Notes under the pieces: model-generated | What the model was told of the DNA's origin: nothing | The model's database searches: none | Seen by the model: the letters and a program-made list of their open reading frames with translations, nothing else | Assembly (NCBI GenBank): GCA_963082975.1 | Contig: OY720344.1 | Span: forward strand, 70,212,546 to 70,276,545 | Direction: 5' to 3' | DNA length: 64,000 bases | Origin: Labia minor | Lineage: Eukaryota; Arthropoda; Insecta; Dermaptera; Spongiphoridae | Shown here: positions 12,060-23,529 of the stretch, piece after piece | Layout of the letters: each line of letters starts with the position of its first letter | How positions within the stretch are numbered: the first letter of the stretch is position 1 | Position numbers and translations under genes: made by a program

Positions 12060-13070
12060 TCTTAAATGATATCCAATATTGATATGGTATATAAAATTAC
12101 ATTTCTTTTGATTTTATCCTACTTATAAGCATTATATTTTTTATTTTTTTTATATTTTTTATATTCTTACATTAATGATATGAATAAAAAATATATTTTA
12201 TAATGTTTCCTTAAAAACAATTTATGGATACTATATATCCACTATATATACACTACTCGTATATACATACATGAGCCCTTATATGTTTTAATAAAATAAT
12301 TAATACCCCTCGGCTTAAATAATCTAATATTTTAGCTCCTATGAATAGAATTCACAATTGAATGTTTGGTTTAAAATGAAACATTCAAATTATCTATTTC
12401 TATTCAGTTGGGATAAATTGTCGCAATCCAATGCTTGATCAGCTCACATGTTTATAGCAATGAATAGACAGTGTTTAAGAGACAAAAGAGAGACAGTTGA
12501 GAGGGTTGCAATTTTGAAAGTGGATTAGCTTTAAGTTAGAATCTGCAATGAGTGAGAGCAATAAAGGAAATGAAATGGATTCGCGAATGAATGACGACAC
12601 TTTCCTAAATTAAGATCATATCAGATGAAATGAATAAACGACACTCAATCTTCATTGTCATTTAAGATTTTAAATTATTTTTAGTTATGCTTAGTTACTT
12701 ACTTATTTCTCTATTCAGAATTAAGTAGATCGCTGAATTGCTAAAAGCTTATAAAAAGATTTTTTACTTAAAAGTTAAATCTAGGCAATAGGTTTTTATA
12801 AGATATTAATAGTACAATTAAAAATATTTTTTCTACATATTTAAATGTATATTAATTATACTAATTATAAATTGCTTTAAACTGATAGGCTTATTCAAAA
12901 AAATACGAAATAAATTTTTATTTATGATTTAAAATAAATTTATAATTTATTGATTTACCCATATCAAAAATCATTTATAAAAATTTTTAGGTCATCTACA
13001 ATTATTGTTATAAAAATTGTTTAGTATCTTTAAAATGAAAAAAAAACATTTAAAATAATATACCTATATA
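12060..13070. other. AT-rich stretch, no gene seen
   Basis: No family recognised. Region 12400-12660 is somewhat less AT-rich and not obviously repetitive, but it has no usable open frame. Confidence 0.5.
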
Positions 13071-13073
13071 AAT

Positions 13074-13712
13074 AAGTTGACCTGTGGCCAGGTCCGAACC
13101 GACCGACGGTTTGAAATAAATTAATTTCCAGCTACAGAAACAATTTCAAATAATTTTAATATATCTATTAATGTAATAAAAAACAGATATGGATACATAA
13201 ATAATAAATATAAACATTTTTAATTTTATTTTATTTATAATATATATGCAAGACCAGGCTGTGACGTCATGAATGGCTGGATGACGTCATATAATTTTAA
13301 ATCAAGAAAAAACTAATAAATATGATTTTTCTCGAGGATAAAACCAATACAAAGTGCATGATTCATGGTGATATATAAAAAAATCTCCTTTGGTGTGAAA
13401 ATAACCCTTTCCTTCCTATCGTCGATGGCTAATACTACCACTTCCGGTTTCCGGAATTGCATCAAAAGTTGATCAATTCATCCCACTGATGCATTAAGTA
13501 AATATACCAAATTTCATCAAAATCGGTTGAGCCGTTCAGGCTGTACACATCTATACGGACGGGCGGACAGACGGACAGACGGACGGACAGACATCATGCT
13601 AAAAATACTTTTTTCTGTTTAGAAAATGCATGATTCGTGGAGATATGTAAAAATCTCCACATGTGAAATTTGGTGTGAAAACAATACCTCCCTTACTATC
13701 GTCGGTCGGTAA
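13074..13712 (+). repeat. Family A element, most complete copy
   Basis: The head reads AAGTTGACCTGTGGCCAGG and continues through CCGAACCGACCGACGG. The tail reads ACTATCGTCGGTCGGTAA. The two ends therefore contain a subterminal inverted ACCGACCGACG. The interior has an AT-rich block (with 'atatctattaatgtaat'), two TGACGTCA palindromes, 'gatgcattaagtaaatatacc', 'atcggttgagccgttcagg', a run of GACGGACAGAC-type units near 13557-13592, and 'atgcatgattcgtggagat'. A 'cggttgagccgtt' phrase followed by a GACGGACA tract recurs in many invertebrate non-autonomous repeats. No protein is encoded. The class is unresolved. Confidence 0.75.
13262..13289 (+). promoter_or_regulatory. Pair of perfect TGACGTCA (CRE-type) palindromes
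   Basis: TGACGTCA occurs at 13262-13269 and again at 13282-13289, exactly 20 bp apart, inside the family A element. This octamer is the consensus binding site of CREB/ATF-type bZIP factors. Function here is inferred only from the motif. Confidence 0.45.
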
Positions 13713-13714
13713 TA

Positions 13715-14570
13715 ATACTATATAAATTTATAAATACATAAAAAGGTATGATTTATTAGTAATCAATTCTTAATTTCAAAGATGTCATTTATATTTAAAT
13801 TTATTAATTAAAATTAACATTATAAAATAAATCAATCTTAGGGACTTTTAATATTTTTAGTATATATTATATTACGTTGGATAAACAATGATTACTTATA
13901 GATAGATACCCAAATTTCCACTTTTAGGTTTTTGGAGGCTATTTTTCATTATAAATGTGCAAAATTTTTATATTACCTAGAAACGTATGAGAATTACTAA
14001 TAATAATATTTTACCATTAAAATAATAATGGTATTTGTTAAAATTTATTAATACTGATATAAAAAAGAAGACTCAATTTCATCCCCTTTAAAATTTTTAT
14101 TGAATTTTGTTTTGCCAATTTTTAGAACTATGTAAAATAATCGATAATGTATTTTTGTATGTATTTTTTTATATAAAATGATAAAACCTACAAGTTACAA
14201 AATAAATAGGGTAATAATCAACAATTCAAAATACTGGATAAATCATATGTGTGTGTGTGTGTGTGTGAGTCTATTAATATATTAAATAAATTTTCATTAA
14301 TACCTGTTCAAATTGTTTAATACGAGAGACAACATAACAAATAACAATTATAATTAATAAACTACCGTGTTAGTTTCGTAAGATAAAATAGCGGGATCCA
14401 GACTAATGAGGAGTTCTCAAAAACATTAATCAAGCTGCATCATTAAAAGATTAAAAATGTTGCATAAACAAAATAATTTCTATGAAATCTTATACATTTG
14501 ATTAAATTAGAAAAATTCAGTTATTTGATAAATATAAAACCCTGAACTATTATTACCATTAATTTTCACT
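13715..14570. other. AT-rich stretch, no gene seen
   Basis: Contains a (GT)n tract at about 14249-14267. Nothing else is recognised. Confidence 0.55.
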
Positions 14571-14579
14571 TCATTTTCA

Positions 14580-14785
14580 CTAAGGTTGAGAAAAATGTGT
14601 ATCTGTGTGTGTGTGTTTAAAACTGCAAATTACGCACAAGCACGTAACATGGTGCCTTCAACAAAGAGCCAAACACACCTTGGTTTAATAAATATTATTT
14701 ATTAATTTTAATTTAAAATTAATTAAATTTAATTTAAATAATATATAATATATGTTATTTAATCCAATTCAAATTGCGAGATAGT
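14580..14785 (-). mobile_element. Family C TIR element, internally deleted, inverted
   Basis: On the minus strand the copy begins ACTATCTCGCAATTTGAATTGG, then TTTATTAAACC, 'gctctttgttgaaggcacc' and an 'ctcaaccttag' end block. The right terminus is missing. A (GT)n tract lies inside. Confidence 0.65.
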
Positions 14786-15302
14786 CGAGTGGATACACTA
14801 GATTTTTGTATTAGTGTTTCGTTTTTTGAGAGATCTTTCTTTTAAATTAATAATTACATTAATTAATAATAATAATAATAAATTTTATGATGCTTTTAAG
14901 TGTTTATAAAGGGACTTTGCCATTTTTTAAATTGATACATATATATAAATAGTTATCATATAGCAATGGTTTAAAAAGTTTAATATTCTCTGAATTTGAA
15001 AATTAAGGAAATAAATATAAATACTAAAACTGTGAATAAAATGCAATTTCCAACTGCCATTGTAAAACAAAAAAGAATTCCATAATAAAATCCCTCGAAG
15101 AAATATTAATCCCTCTGATGGAAACGATTGTACTATAAAATATTTGTTTTTTTTTTCACAAATATAATGGATCAATCACTTTCACCAGTAAGTCAAAATA
15201 ATTTGAATGTTTATGAAACAAGCATGGGGATGCCCGAAACTGATAGAAATTACATTTACTCTCTTCGCACCCATATTTATTGTCAAATATTTTTATATTT
15301 TA

Positions 15303-15515
15303 CTAGCTGATCAGAGCGCCGAGGGCTCTACCCCCTGTACCCCCGAAGTAATACATAAAATTTCGTTGGAAGTCTGTATGTAAAAGATTTTCATTCATTT
15401 TGTTTCAATCAATATAATACATTATATTATCATTTCTGTTTGTGTTCTTATTTAAAAGATATTTTAATTTAATCAGTAAATTAATTATATATAACTATTA
15501 TATTTTTATATCTAT
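15303..15515 (-). mobile_element. Helitron 3' terminal segment (copy H1)
   Basis: On the minus strand the segment ends with a GAGCCCTC/GGCGCTCT hairpin-like pair, a short spacer and CTAG, followed by host T. That is the standard Helitron 3' end: a hairpin about 10 bp before CTRR, inserted between A and T. The inner part ('tttcatccattttgtttc'-like) is shared with Helitron ends at 28893, 29444 and 53361. The partner 5' end is not identified. Confidence 0.7.
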
Positions 15516-15518
15516 CTA

Positions 15519-16372
15519 TCTCTGTGCCTCTACAGATCTCGAAAGCAACCCCATTTCTCCAAGTATCCAAATCCTGAGCTATAACCATCTAACTCCTACC
15601 CTGTCCCATCTGTTCACGTCCCTCCATTGTCCACTCACCGCGTCCTTGATCTTCCCAATCCCACACCAGATGTTTCCCAATATTTCTCGCCGATCTTTAA
15701 TCTACCATTCTTCCCACAGCCTTCTCTATTTTATAACGTTAATAACCTTAACTATATCTGGAGATGCAATTCCTCGTTATGCCATCTCCGCTATACCCCG
15801 GTGACCTCATCTTTCTTTGGTCCTTAAATTCTGCGAACAATCCTAATATCAAATTATCTAAATCTACTTTCGACTCCCAGGAGCATCGACCACCCATAGA
15901 ATACCACAGGCAAAATAATTGTTTTAAATATTTCAATTTTCATCCATTTTGATAAAAGTTTTGATGAGATAAGCCTATTTACTGTATGATAATAGGCGTT
16001 ACCCGATTGCGACCTCGATTTAAATTCTTATCTAATATTATTATCCTTTGTATAATTACAGAATTTAAGTATTTAAATTTTTCTACATTTTCAAATTCTA
16101 CAAATTCTAATTAAGACGTCTGCTTAGCCTAACTTTTGAATTTTTTTGTTTAATTGCATTTCGAGTGATTTTTTCCCAATTTTTGTAATCACATACTCAA
16201 ATGCTAAATTAAATAAAATTGGTGATAGTATATCCCAATCAGAATTTCGAAAGTTTCTGACAATTGATTTCCGCATCTTACTCTTTCTTTACTACCCTGA
16301 AAACAAATTTGAAGATCAAAAAAAATTTGAAAAAGTTTATCCGAATCTATTGAGTCATACGTATGCTTTACT
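15519..16372 (-). pseudogene. LINE reverse-transcriptase fragment inside Helitron H1
   Basis: Read on the minus strand, the fragment starts with RT palm motif A-like sequence (TYDSIDSDKL), then VRCGNQLSETFEI, then the RT motif LSPILFNLAFEYVI near 16235-16190. It jumps past the YADD region and continues into the 3' coding tail shared with 18488-19280, ending at a (TCTA)n tract. This is a reverse transcriptase of a non-LTR retrotransposon, which copies its RNA into DNA at a nicked target. Frameshifts, stops and an internal deletion around the catalytic DD make it dead. On one side it abuts a Helitron helicase remnant and on the other a Helitron 3' end. Confidence 0.8.
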
Positions 16373-16535
16373 AAACGTTCTCTGTTTTTCCACTTGGAAT
16401 GTAAATAAACAAATGTTGTTTTGTACCTACTCGCGAACATGCAACATATAATGGGCCGTGGGAAAAACATGGGGATTGCAAATGAATTCCGCAGCACTTG
16501 AGTGACTGGCCCTGAGCTTTGTTGATAGTTAGTTT
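16371..16535 (-). pseudogene. Helitron (Pif1-like) helicase C-terminal remnant
   Basis: The minus strand translates as TINKAQGQSLKCCGIHLQ, then a segment containing CFSHGPLYVACSRVGTKQ, then LFIYIPSGKTENV and a stop. INKAQGQS and FSHG-LYVACSRV are the hallmark last helicase motifs of eukaryotic Helitron Rep-Hel proteins (superfamily 1B, Pif1-like), and GKT(K/E)NV is the usual C-terminal end. Only about 50 residues of a protein normally well over 1000 remain. The reading stops exactly where LINE sequence begins. Upstream of 16535 the similarity fades. The 137-codon frame at 16204-16617 reads this part in the wrong phase. Confidence 0.85.
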
Positions 16536-16639
16536 GTTTCCTTAGAAACTTTACTTTACCTCTACTCCCTCTTGGATCCCTCGACCAATCAACAGCCGTG
16601 TGTACAAACATATCCACATTTCACTTTTATTTATATATA

Positions 16640-17576
16640 GATAGATAGATATGAATTATTGAAAATATATAATCAGTTCAATTTTTTCCTATAAAATTAG
16701 GGTAATGAAAATCTTAAGATAGAATAATAACATTATATGAAAGTTTAGTATTAGTATTATAATAAAATTTTTAATAAATTCCAGTTTTTAATGTATTTGT
16801 TTTAACCAGAAAATATTTAAATGTAAATCGGAAAAAAAGGTAACAAATGAATATACACCCCTCGTATCTTATGCTAAAGTGTCAATTTAATTTAAATGTT
16901 TATATTGGTTTCGGAGTAAGGTTTGCCGGAGGCTGATGGGAATTACATTTGCCCTTCTCGCATTCCCCGTTCTCCAAGTGCAGGTCGCTCCCCCTCCAAA
17001 GACCTGCCATGAGACCGAAACTCAATTTATTTCAAATAACAAACTTGTCATTTAGAACAATCTAAAAATTCTTTTTAGATTAAAGTTGAAATCTTTTCTA
17101 TATGAATAAAGAATTTGAATCAGAATATAAAAAAATAAATGTCCGATTCAATTATGATAGATGATGTAAAAATTAACTCTGAACATTGGAGAAGTTAATA
17201 TAATAAGAATCCAAATCCTTTTTCTAACAGCAAAAAATTCCCCATTTACTATTTTATAGACAGGCAAACTATGCTATTGTAATATGTATAAGAAATTCAA
17301 GTTTGATTTTGAAAATTATTGAAACAATTATGTAAACTAAAATAAAACTTACAAAAAATATACAACTTAATAAGGATAATTTTAAATTAATTAATTAACA
17401 GTTTTAATATTCTTGATATATTTACTTTATGCGCATTTCGGTTGTAACATGATCATCAGAAACATTTTTCTTCTCAAAGCTTATATTGTTGGTTTAATAG
17501 CCGAAATGTGCATAAGGCAAATATTTCAATAAACTTTAAACTTCACCTTGTGATTAATTTTAAATTATTCTAAATA

Positions 17577-17619
<43 letters not shown>

Positions 17620-17740
17620 GTTTAATTTTAGTTTATATAACCTAGTAAAATATTTCAACATAATTTCATTTATAGGATTAAACATATTTATTTAAATCAC
17701 TTACCATTTATTTATATTTTTGTTTGGAATGTCGAATTAA
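16640..17740. other. AT-rich stretch with (TA)n, no gene seen
   Basis: A long (TA)n tract lies at about 17578-17616. A moderately less AT-rich patch near 16910-17020 is unassigned. No gene is seen. Confidence 0.55.
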
Positions 17741-17748
17741 AATATATA

Positions 17749-18172
17749 AAATAAGTTGACCTGTGGCCAGGTCCGAACCGACCGACGGTTTGAAATAAAT
17801 TAATTTTCAGCTACAAAAACAATTTCAAATAATTTTAATATATCTATTAATGTAATAAAAAACAGATATGGATATAACATAAATATTTTTAATTTTATTT
17901 TATTTATTTTATTTATGTTTTTTATTACAATTTCAAATAATTTTAATATATCTATTATTACAATTTCAAATAATTAATATATCTATTAATGTAATAAAAA
18001 ACATAAATAAAATAAATAAAATAAAATTAAAAATATTTATGTTATATCCATATCTGTTTTTTATTACATTAATAGATATATTAAAATTATTTGAAATTGT
18101 TTCTGTAGCTGGAAATTAATTTACTTCAAACCGTCGGTCGGTTCGGACCTCGCCACAGGTCAACTTATTTTA
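17749..18172. repeat. Fold-back palindrome of two family A heads
   Basis: The left arm begins AATAAGTTGACCTGTGGCC, and the right arm ends with the inverse, ACAGGTCAACTTATT. Each arm carries the 'cgaaccgaccgacgg', 'aattaatttccagctac'-like, 'atatctattaatgtaat' and 'acagatatggatataac' landmarks, for roughly 170-190 bp. The two arms are separated by about 80 bp of shorter repeats of the same material. Arm identity is high; differences include TGGCCAGG versus TGGCGAGG near the ends. A transcript would form a long hairpin. Confidence 0.85.
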
Positions 18173-18487
18173 TTAATGAAATTGTTTTTTTCTTGTATTC
18201 TTTCTTTTCTAAATTGGGTATCTATATTTTAAAAATTGTTTTGTTTAACGAAAAAAAATTAAATCGATATTATCACCATTCTTATTGTTTTGTATCTAAA
18301 TCCTTGACATAGTTTTTTTATTATCATTATAAGGGTGGAATCGGATGTTTGAAGATCACTATTGCCCTCTTGTACCCATCTATTGAGCTTTCCTCCCAAC
18401 AATTCGGTATCCCTTGGTATAATATCAACCAATTGATAAATTCCCTTCAAAAATTAAATACTATATCTCCGTTACGCATATTTTCAT

Positions 18488-19300
18488 TTACTAATGTATA
18501 TAATCGACGACTTAAATATAATAGGAGATTCGGCAATTGCAATTAAAGATAGCATAGAAAAATTAATCGAAGCAGGAAAAGAGGTGGGGCTAGAAATTAA
18601 TAGTGCTAAGACAAAGTATTTAGTAAGAGAGAGGAATAGTATATAATATTAACACACAAAGTCTTAACATGCAAAATGTAGAATTCAAAAAATTTAAATA
18701 CTTCTGTTCTAAAAAATATTCGGGAAGAGTTTAAAGCGAGGTTGCAATCGGGAAACGCCTGTTATCATGCAGTAAAGGGGCTTAAATCTTCAAAATTATT
18801 ATCAAAGCGGATAAAAATTAAAATATATAAAACAATTATTTTGCCAGTTGTATTATATAAGTGTGAGGCATAGTCTATGACCTTAGGAGACGAGAGTAGA
18901 TTTAGGGTTTTTGAGAATAGGATTCTGCGAAGCATTTATGGGCCAAAGAAAGATGAGTTCACCTGAGAATGGCGAAGATTACATAACGAGGAATTGCATG
19001 ACCTCTATGCATCTCCAGATATAGTTAGAATTATAAAATCGAGAAGGCTGTGATGGGTAAGGTACTTGGCTAGAATGGGAGAAGAAAGAATGGCGAAAAA
19101 TATATTGGTGGGGAGACCTAGTGGGAAACGTCCGCTTGGAAGACCAAGGACGCGGTGGATGGGTAATGTGGAAAGGGACGTGAGAGAGATGGGAGAGGGT
19201 AGGGATTGGAGGGTTGTGGCTCAGAATAGGAATACTTAGAGGGGTATGGTTGCTGCGGCCAAGAACTTTCGAGTTCCCTAGAGCCAAAGAGATAGATAGA
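18488..19300 (+). pseudogene. LINE reverse-transcriptase C-terminal region, best copy
   Basis: In one frame the copy reads MYIIDDLNIIGDSAIAIKDS, the YADD catalytic box with DD retained, followed by KEVGLEINSAKTKYL. A small frameshift follows, then REEFKARLQSGNACYHAVK, KIKIYKTIILPVVLY, FRVFENRILRSIYGPK, LHDLYASPDIVRIIKSRRL, NILVGRPSGKRPLGRPRTRW and AAAKNFRVP. This is the classic end of a non-LTR retrotransposon ORF2. It ends with a (GATA)-type tail at about 19287-19297. Several in-frame stops (for example a stop in place of the W of the CEA/CETW motif) mark it as inactive. It is 5'-truncated. The clade (RTE, Jockey or another) is not determined. Confidence 0.85.
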
Positions 19301-19319
19301 ATATATATAATCAAATTAC

Positions 19320-20815
19320 CATAATTTATGAAAATTTTTCAAATAGATTTTCAATTTAAAAACCCATTAAATCCTAAATTTTATCAAAATTCTGCCTACT
19401 TTTTTCAGGAAACATATACCTATATGTATACATGTATTATGTCAATTACTCATTTAATATTTAAGGTTTAATAATTTATTAATTAGTTGTTTTTGACTAG
19501 GGCCCACTAAGAAATGTCGAATGTTGACCCTTTGATAAAAAAGGTTGCTCACATCTGAGTTATGCTATAACTGTTATAGTGATGTCAACCTTATATGTTT
19601 TAAATTTGATAACTAAATTTATTATGCATCTACCTAATATTAAAAAATGATAATTTTTTATACAATACTTATATAAGTTATTCATAGTATCATGAATACC
19701 TAAATGAAAATAAAAGAAAAATAGAAAACTGGTTTGGGGCTGTTGGTTTTTTTCCGTAACAGATGTTCGTAATATTTTTTATATTTTGAAATTCTTCCTC
19801 CCCAAGCGACATTGAATTCGACTTTATTCTTCTTAATATATGTTTTGAAATTGTAACCCCATGAGGATTTTTGAATAGTTCCGTTATTTACCGACATTGA
19901 TTTTTTCATCCCTTCGAAAGCAGCCCTTATTTAGTTAAATCCCCTTTCAACATTCCTAGAGATAGCTCTTTCAAACTCTTCTCATCATAAAATCCAAAAA
20001 GGCATATATTAGAACTTAACTGAAAGAAGCTTGAATTCATTAAAGTATTTGAATTAAGGTCATATATCAGGACTAATTTCCACTTATGAATATTTGTGAA
20101 TATATAATGGAATTCTAATTAATTTTGTTCATACTTCTTTTGGAACAGTTATATTAATTGGAAACATTCAATGAAATCACACAATTTAGAGCATTTATTG
20201 GTTTGAAATTATAATTAAATTGTTTAATGATTCACAAACAACATAAATTCAATATTTGGTCCTTTTATTCCACAACTTTTTTACAGAATCAATAGAACCA
20301 ATGACGCTATGTACAGGTAGAGAACTAGAGGTTAATATCTCTCTATGATTTAATATTAAGTTGATGCTAATCATTATTCTATTATGTAAAAAAAATTATT
20401 AGATAAGTAGTATTGAATTAATCTAATTATTTTTATAAATATATCCGTGTGTTATTTTTGAAATGGTAACGAATAATGTTTACCAATCTTATTTGATATT
20501 TTTAATAATTCAAGATGGTTTTTGCAGAAAGCAAATTTGAAAACAAATTAATCTTACAGAAATAATAAACTTTGACTACTTCTGTTCAGTTTAATTTGGG
20601 TAACAAATTAGAGTAGGTAAAAGACAACGCGAGAACGCAGTTCTTAACAAATTCCAATAAAATTTGACAAATATAGTATAGATGAATATTCTCAGAAAAG
20701 TACTAGCATATTTTATTTAACAAATTTAGAATGAAACCCCAAAAAATTGGGTTCCACTATTTTCCCCTAAATGGACTATAATAGAAAATATAAATTAGTG
20801 GTAATCAAAATTTAG
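19320..20815. other. AT-rich stretch, no gene seen
   Basis: No coding or repeat family is recognised. Short frames such as 19700-19909 have no family resemblance. Confidence 0.5.
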
Positions 20816-20872
20816 GATAGGAACATTTATAAGAATGTGGTTGGTGCGACCAATAACTTTTGAGTTACACGG
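20816..20872 (+). repeat. Short LINE tail fragment
   Basis: 'aggataggaacatttataagaatgtggttggtgc' followed by 'aacttttgagtt' matches the last 50 bp of LINE coding sequence (RDTW-NVV-AAKNFRVP region). It is a remnant only, directly beside the mariner remnant. Confidence 0.45.
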
Positions 20873-20890
20873 GGATAAAACATATTTATA

Positions 20891-21243
20891 CGAGGGTGGC
20901 TATTTATATTTCTGAATTAGTAATTAAAAATAAATTGTTATTATCAAAATTAGCTTTCTTGCTTTTCAAAATTTTCTCCATTAACAACAATACACTTTTG
21001 CAAGCTTTTGAACCAATTTTCTAAGTACTTTTCCAGTCTGATTGAGATTGAAATTCGCGTTGAATAATTTAATTCTTTATATCGATTGCTGTTTTGTTTT
21101 GGATTCATGCATATATATCCATGATTCGTTGACATTTTATACAGAGCTTTTGATACACCTTCGACGTATTTTTTCAATATTTCTTTGCACCAATTGAAAC
21201 GAAATTTTAGAATATTTATAAAATTATTTCGAATCCTAAGCAA
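20891..21243 (-). pseudogene. Mariner transposase remnant, deleted
   Basis: Mariner transposases cut and paste DNA using a DD34D catalytic triad. On the minus strand this reads FRFNWCKEILKKYVEGVSKA (the mariner WCKEML region). After a small disruption it reads ESWIYMHESKTKQQS, the segment that normally follows the first catalytic Asp (TGDESWIY). It then jumps to EKYLENWFKSLQKCIVVNG and ENFEKQ, the mariner C terminus. The TGD residues are lost or altered by the disruption, and the middle, including the other two Asp residues, is deleted. CGAGGGTGGC at 20891, preceded by TA at 20889-20890, is a typical mariner terminus. The opposite terminus was not found. Confidence 0.75.
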
Positions 21244-21249
21244 ACAAAT

Positions 21250-23510
21250 TTTGATCTAAAGAGTATAATTGAAAAGATTTAAAAATATTATTAATATTTA
21301 ATTATCTAATATTTTTAAAGTAGGAACGACGGTTGCCCTATATATTAACAAATTACATTATTATTTTGTAAAAGGTCAAATATACATAATAATTATAAAA
21401 TATCAATTAAAAATATTTGTTTAAAATTTTAACTATAAATTGAATGTAAATATCATGATAAAATATAGGCTGAAAATTACATTTTACCTTAAATTGAATG
21501 ACGAATGAGAGTTAGTAACAAAACACAATCACACTCAAATAAAACTCACGTCTTCTTTAAAGCACTCTCTATAAAGTTCTCTTCTGAGATAGATCACATT
21601 TGACTGACTGAATTACAAAATATACTTCGACCCCTACCCCAAGCAGATTCTATTATTTTCATCCAAACATTACAAGAATGTTATAACAAGAGTCAATGAT
21701 AGATAGATATATTATGGTTAAATTCTTTAAAAATCGATTTTTTTAGATATATGTATTTAATTTACTTTCTATAATCCTAAAGTAATGCTAATATTTTGTT
21801 GAAGGTCGCACATTTATATTTCATTTACATTCGATTGATTGTTTTTATTACCTTTTAAATTCAAGTATTTTTTTTTTGTTTATATTTTAGTTAACATTAT
21901 TTTTTGTCATTAACAAATTAAAAAAGGGAATTTATTCAAAATCATAATGAAAAACAAACTTATTAATACATTGATTTGTTTATATGAAAATTTATAAAAT
22001 TTGTCTAAATTAATTTTTATTTTTAATTTCAAATTTGGAGATAGTATACAATATAAGGACAACACGTTAGATATATTTTATTTTTCGACTTCAAGTAATA
22101 ATTATTACACCTTATCCAAAATAATTATTTGAATTTATAATAAATTTTAAAAAGAAAAAATTTTAAAACAATTTACAATTTGTTTAAAAAATCATATTTT
22201 AATTTTTATTACACATATAATTTAATTAATAATCCATAACTAATTTAAAACAAACAAAGGCAAATAAAGATAATTTAATAATTGAATTGAATTTAGTTAA
22301 TTGATGTTTTAAAATATTTCGACTTAATGTCAATAAACTTAAAGAAATGCAAAAAATTTCAGTCAAAAAACAAAATCTGATTTATGTGCAGACAAAAATC
22401 ATTATATATATCTTATATATTAATTAAAATAAGAAAATGAAATGAAAAGACCACTAAGAATGCATCTGATATAAAATGAGATACGAGATATGGACGAAAA
22501 AGTAATAATTGGAAAACATATCGAACACATTCAGTATTACTACAATATATTAATATTAGCTACCACACTTATCATTCTACCTCCCAGGCTCCCAGGCATG
22601 TTTGAACATAAAGTTCTATAATCATTTATTTAATGTACAAAAAGAAATTTAAAAATTGAAGGTACAAATATTATTTATTATATAAGAACAGTAAAAAAAA
22701 AATTGTAAAATGCGAATAAAACTTTTCTTTTGTAAACTTTTAGACATCCAAGTCAAATGCCCTGGAATGAAATCAAAGAACTTTTTTCCGGGCATAAAAA
22801 ATTAATGAAAAAAAAATCGCATTAATTAAGAAGAATAACTCCCAAGTTTCGTTCTAATATTTAATAGACTTAAGAGAACAAGCAAAGTTGCCCGTTAGTG
22901 TTAAAAATAAAAACAAACAAAAAAAAAAAAAAAATCAAAGACAAATTGAAAAATATTTCCTTAACCCCTTAACTCTTTGAATAAATTTTCAATTAGATGG
23001 AGAACTAATAAAATTTAGAATAAATTGCACATTAACTTTTCATTAATATTTATGAATTCTTCACTTAATTATATAAAAAGTTTTTTTTTAATTAATTTTT
23101 AATTAATATACAATTAATAAAATGCCTAAGTTAAGATAAACTTCATAAAATTCAATTATAAATGGAATTGATGTATATTAGTATACAAGTGTACTAGTAG
23201 ATACTCATTTATGAATAATATATAATAATTATTTAAACCCATAACAAATTTGATATTAAATTAATTAATAAATTAAATTAAGTATAGAAATATTTTGCAA
23301 ATTTATGTAATTTATATTTGTTAGATACCAATAACGAGATATTAATTGTTTTTAATATCAATTAGAATTTCAAGGATATTGAGGGATGCAAACCGGGCAT
23401 TTGTCTTCAGCGGCAAATCTGAATGGCAACATTTTGGTTATGAATGTAATAAATTTTTCGTATATAGGAGCAGCAATTTATTCTATTGCCTGGGGCGCCG
23501 TAATGCTAGA
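21250..23510. other. AT-rich stretch, no gene seen
   Basis: Contains poly-A runs (for example near 22919-22934). No recognised family. Confidence 0.5.
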
Positions 23511-23529
23511 GCAGGCGCTGACATAACTA

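Noticed and set aside
13557-13595. GACGGACAGAC units as a CRISPR-like array
   Set aside because: Units are contiguous with no spacers, occur inside a eukaryotic interspersed repeat, and recur in other copies.
15168-15195. ATG frame MDQSLSP running into GTAAGT as a first exon
   Set aside because: Only seven codons, no compositional support and an AT-rich context. Such ATG-to-donor combinations arise easily by chance.
16204-16617. 137-codon minus-strand frame as a gene
   Set aside because: It reads the Helitron helicase part out of phase and then LINE RT in phase. It is a mosaic of two dead elements.
18259-18450. Minus-strand 63-codon frame just upstream of the LINE copy
   Set aside because: Composition is mixed (LLGGKLNRWVQEG), but I could not link it to any retroelement domain. 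Left unassigned.
19700-19909. 69-codon minus-strand frame as a small gene
   Set aside because: Length is within chance expectation, and no conserved motif, signal peptide or context supports it.
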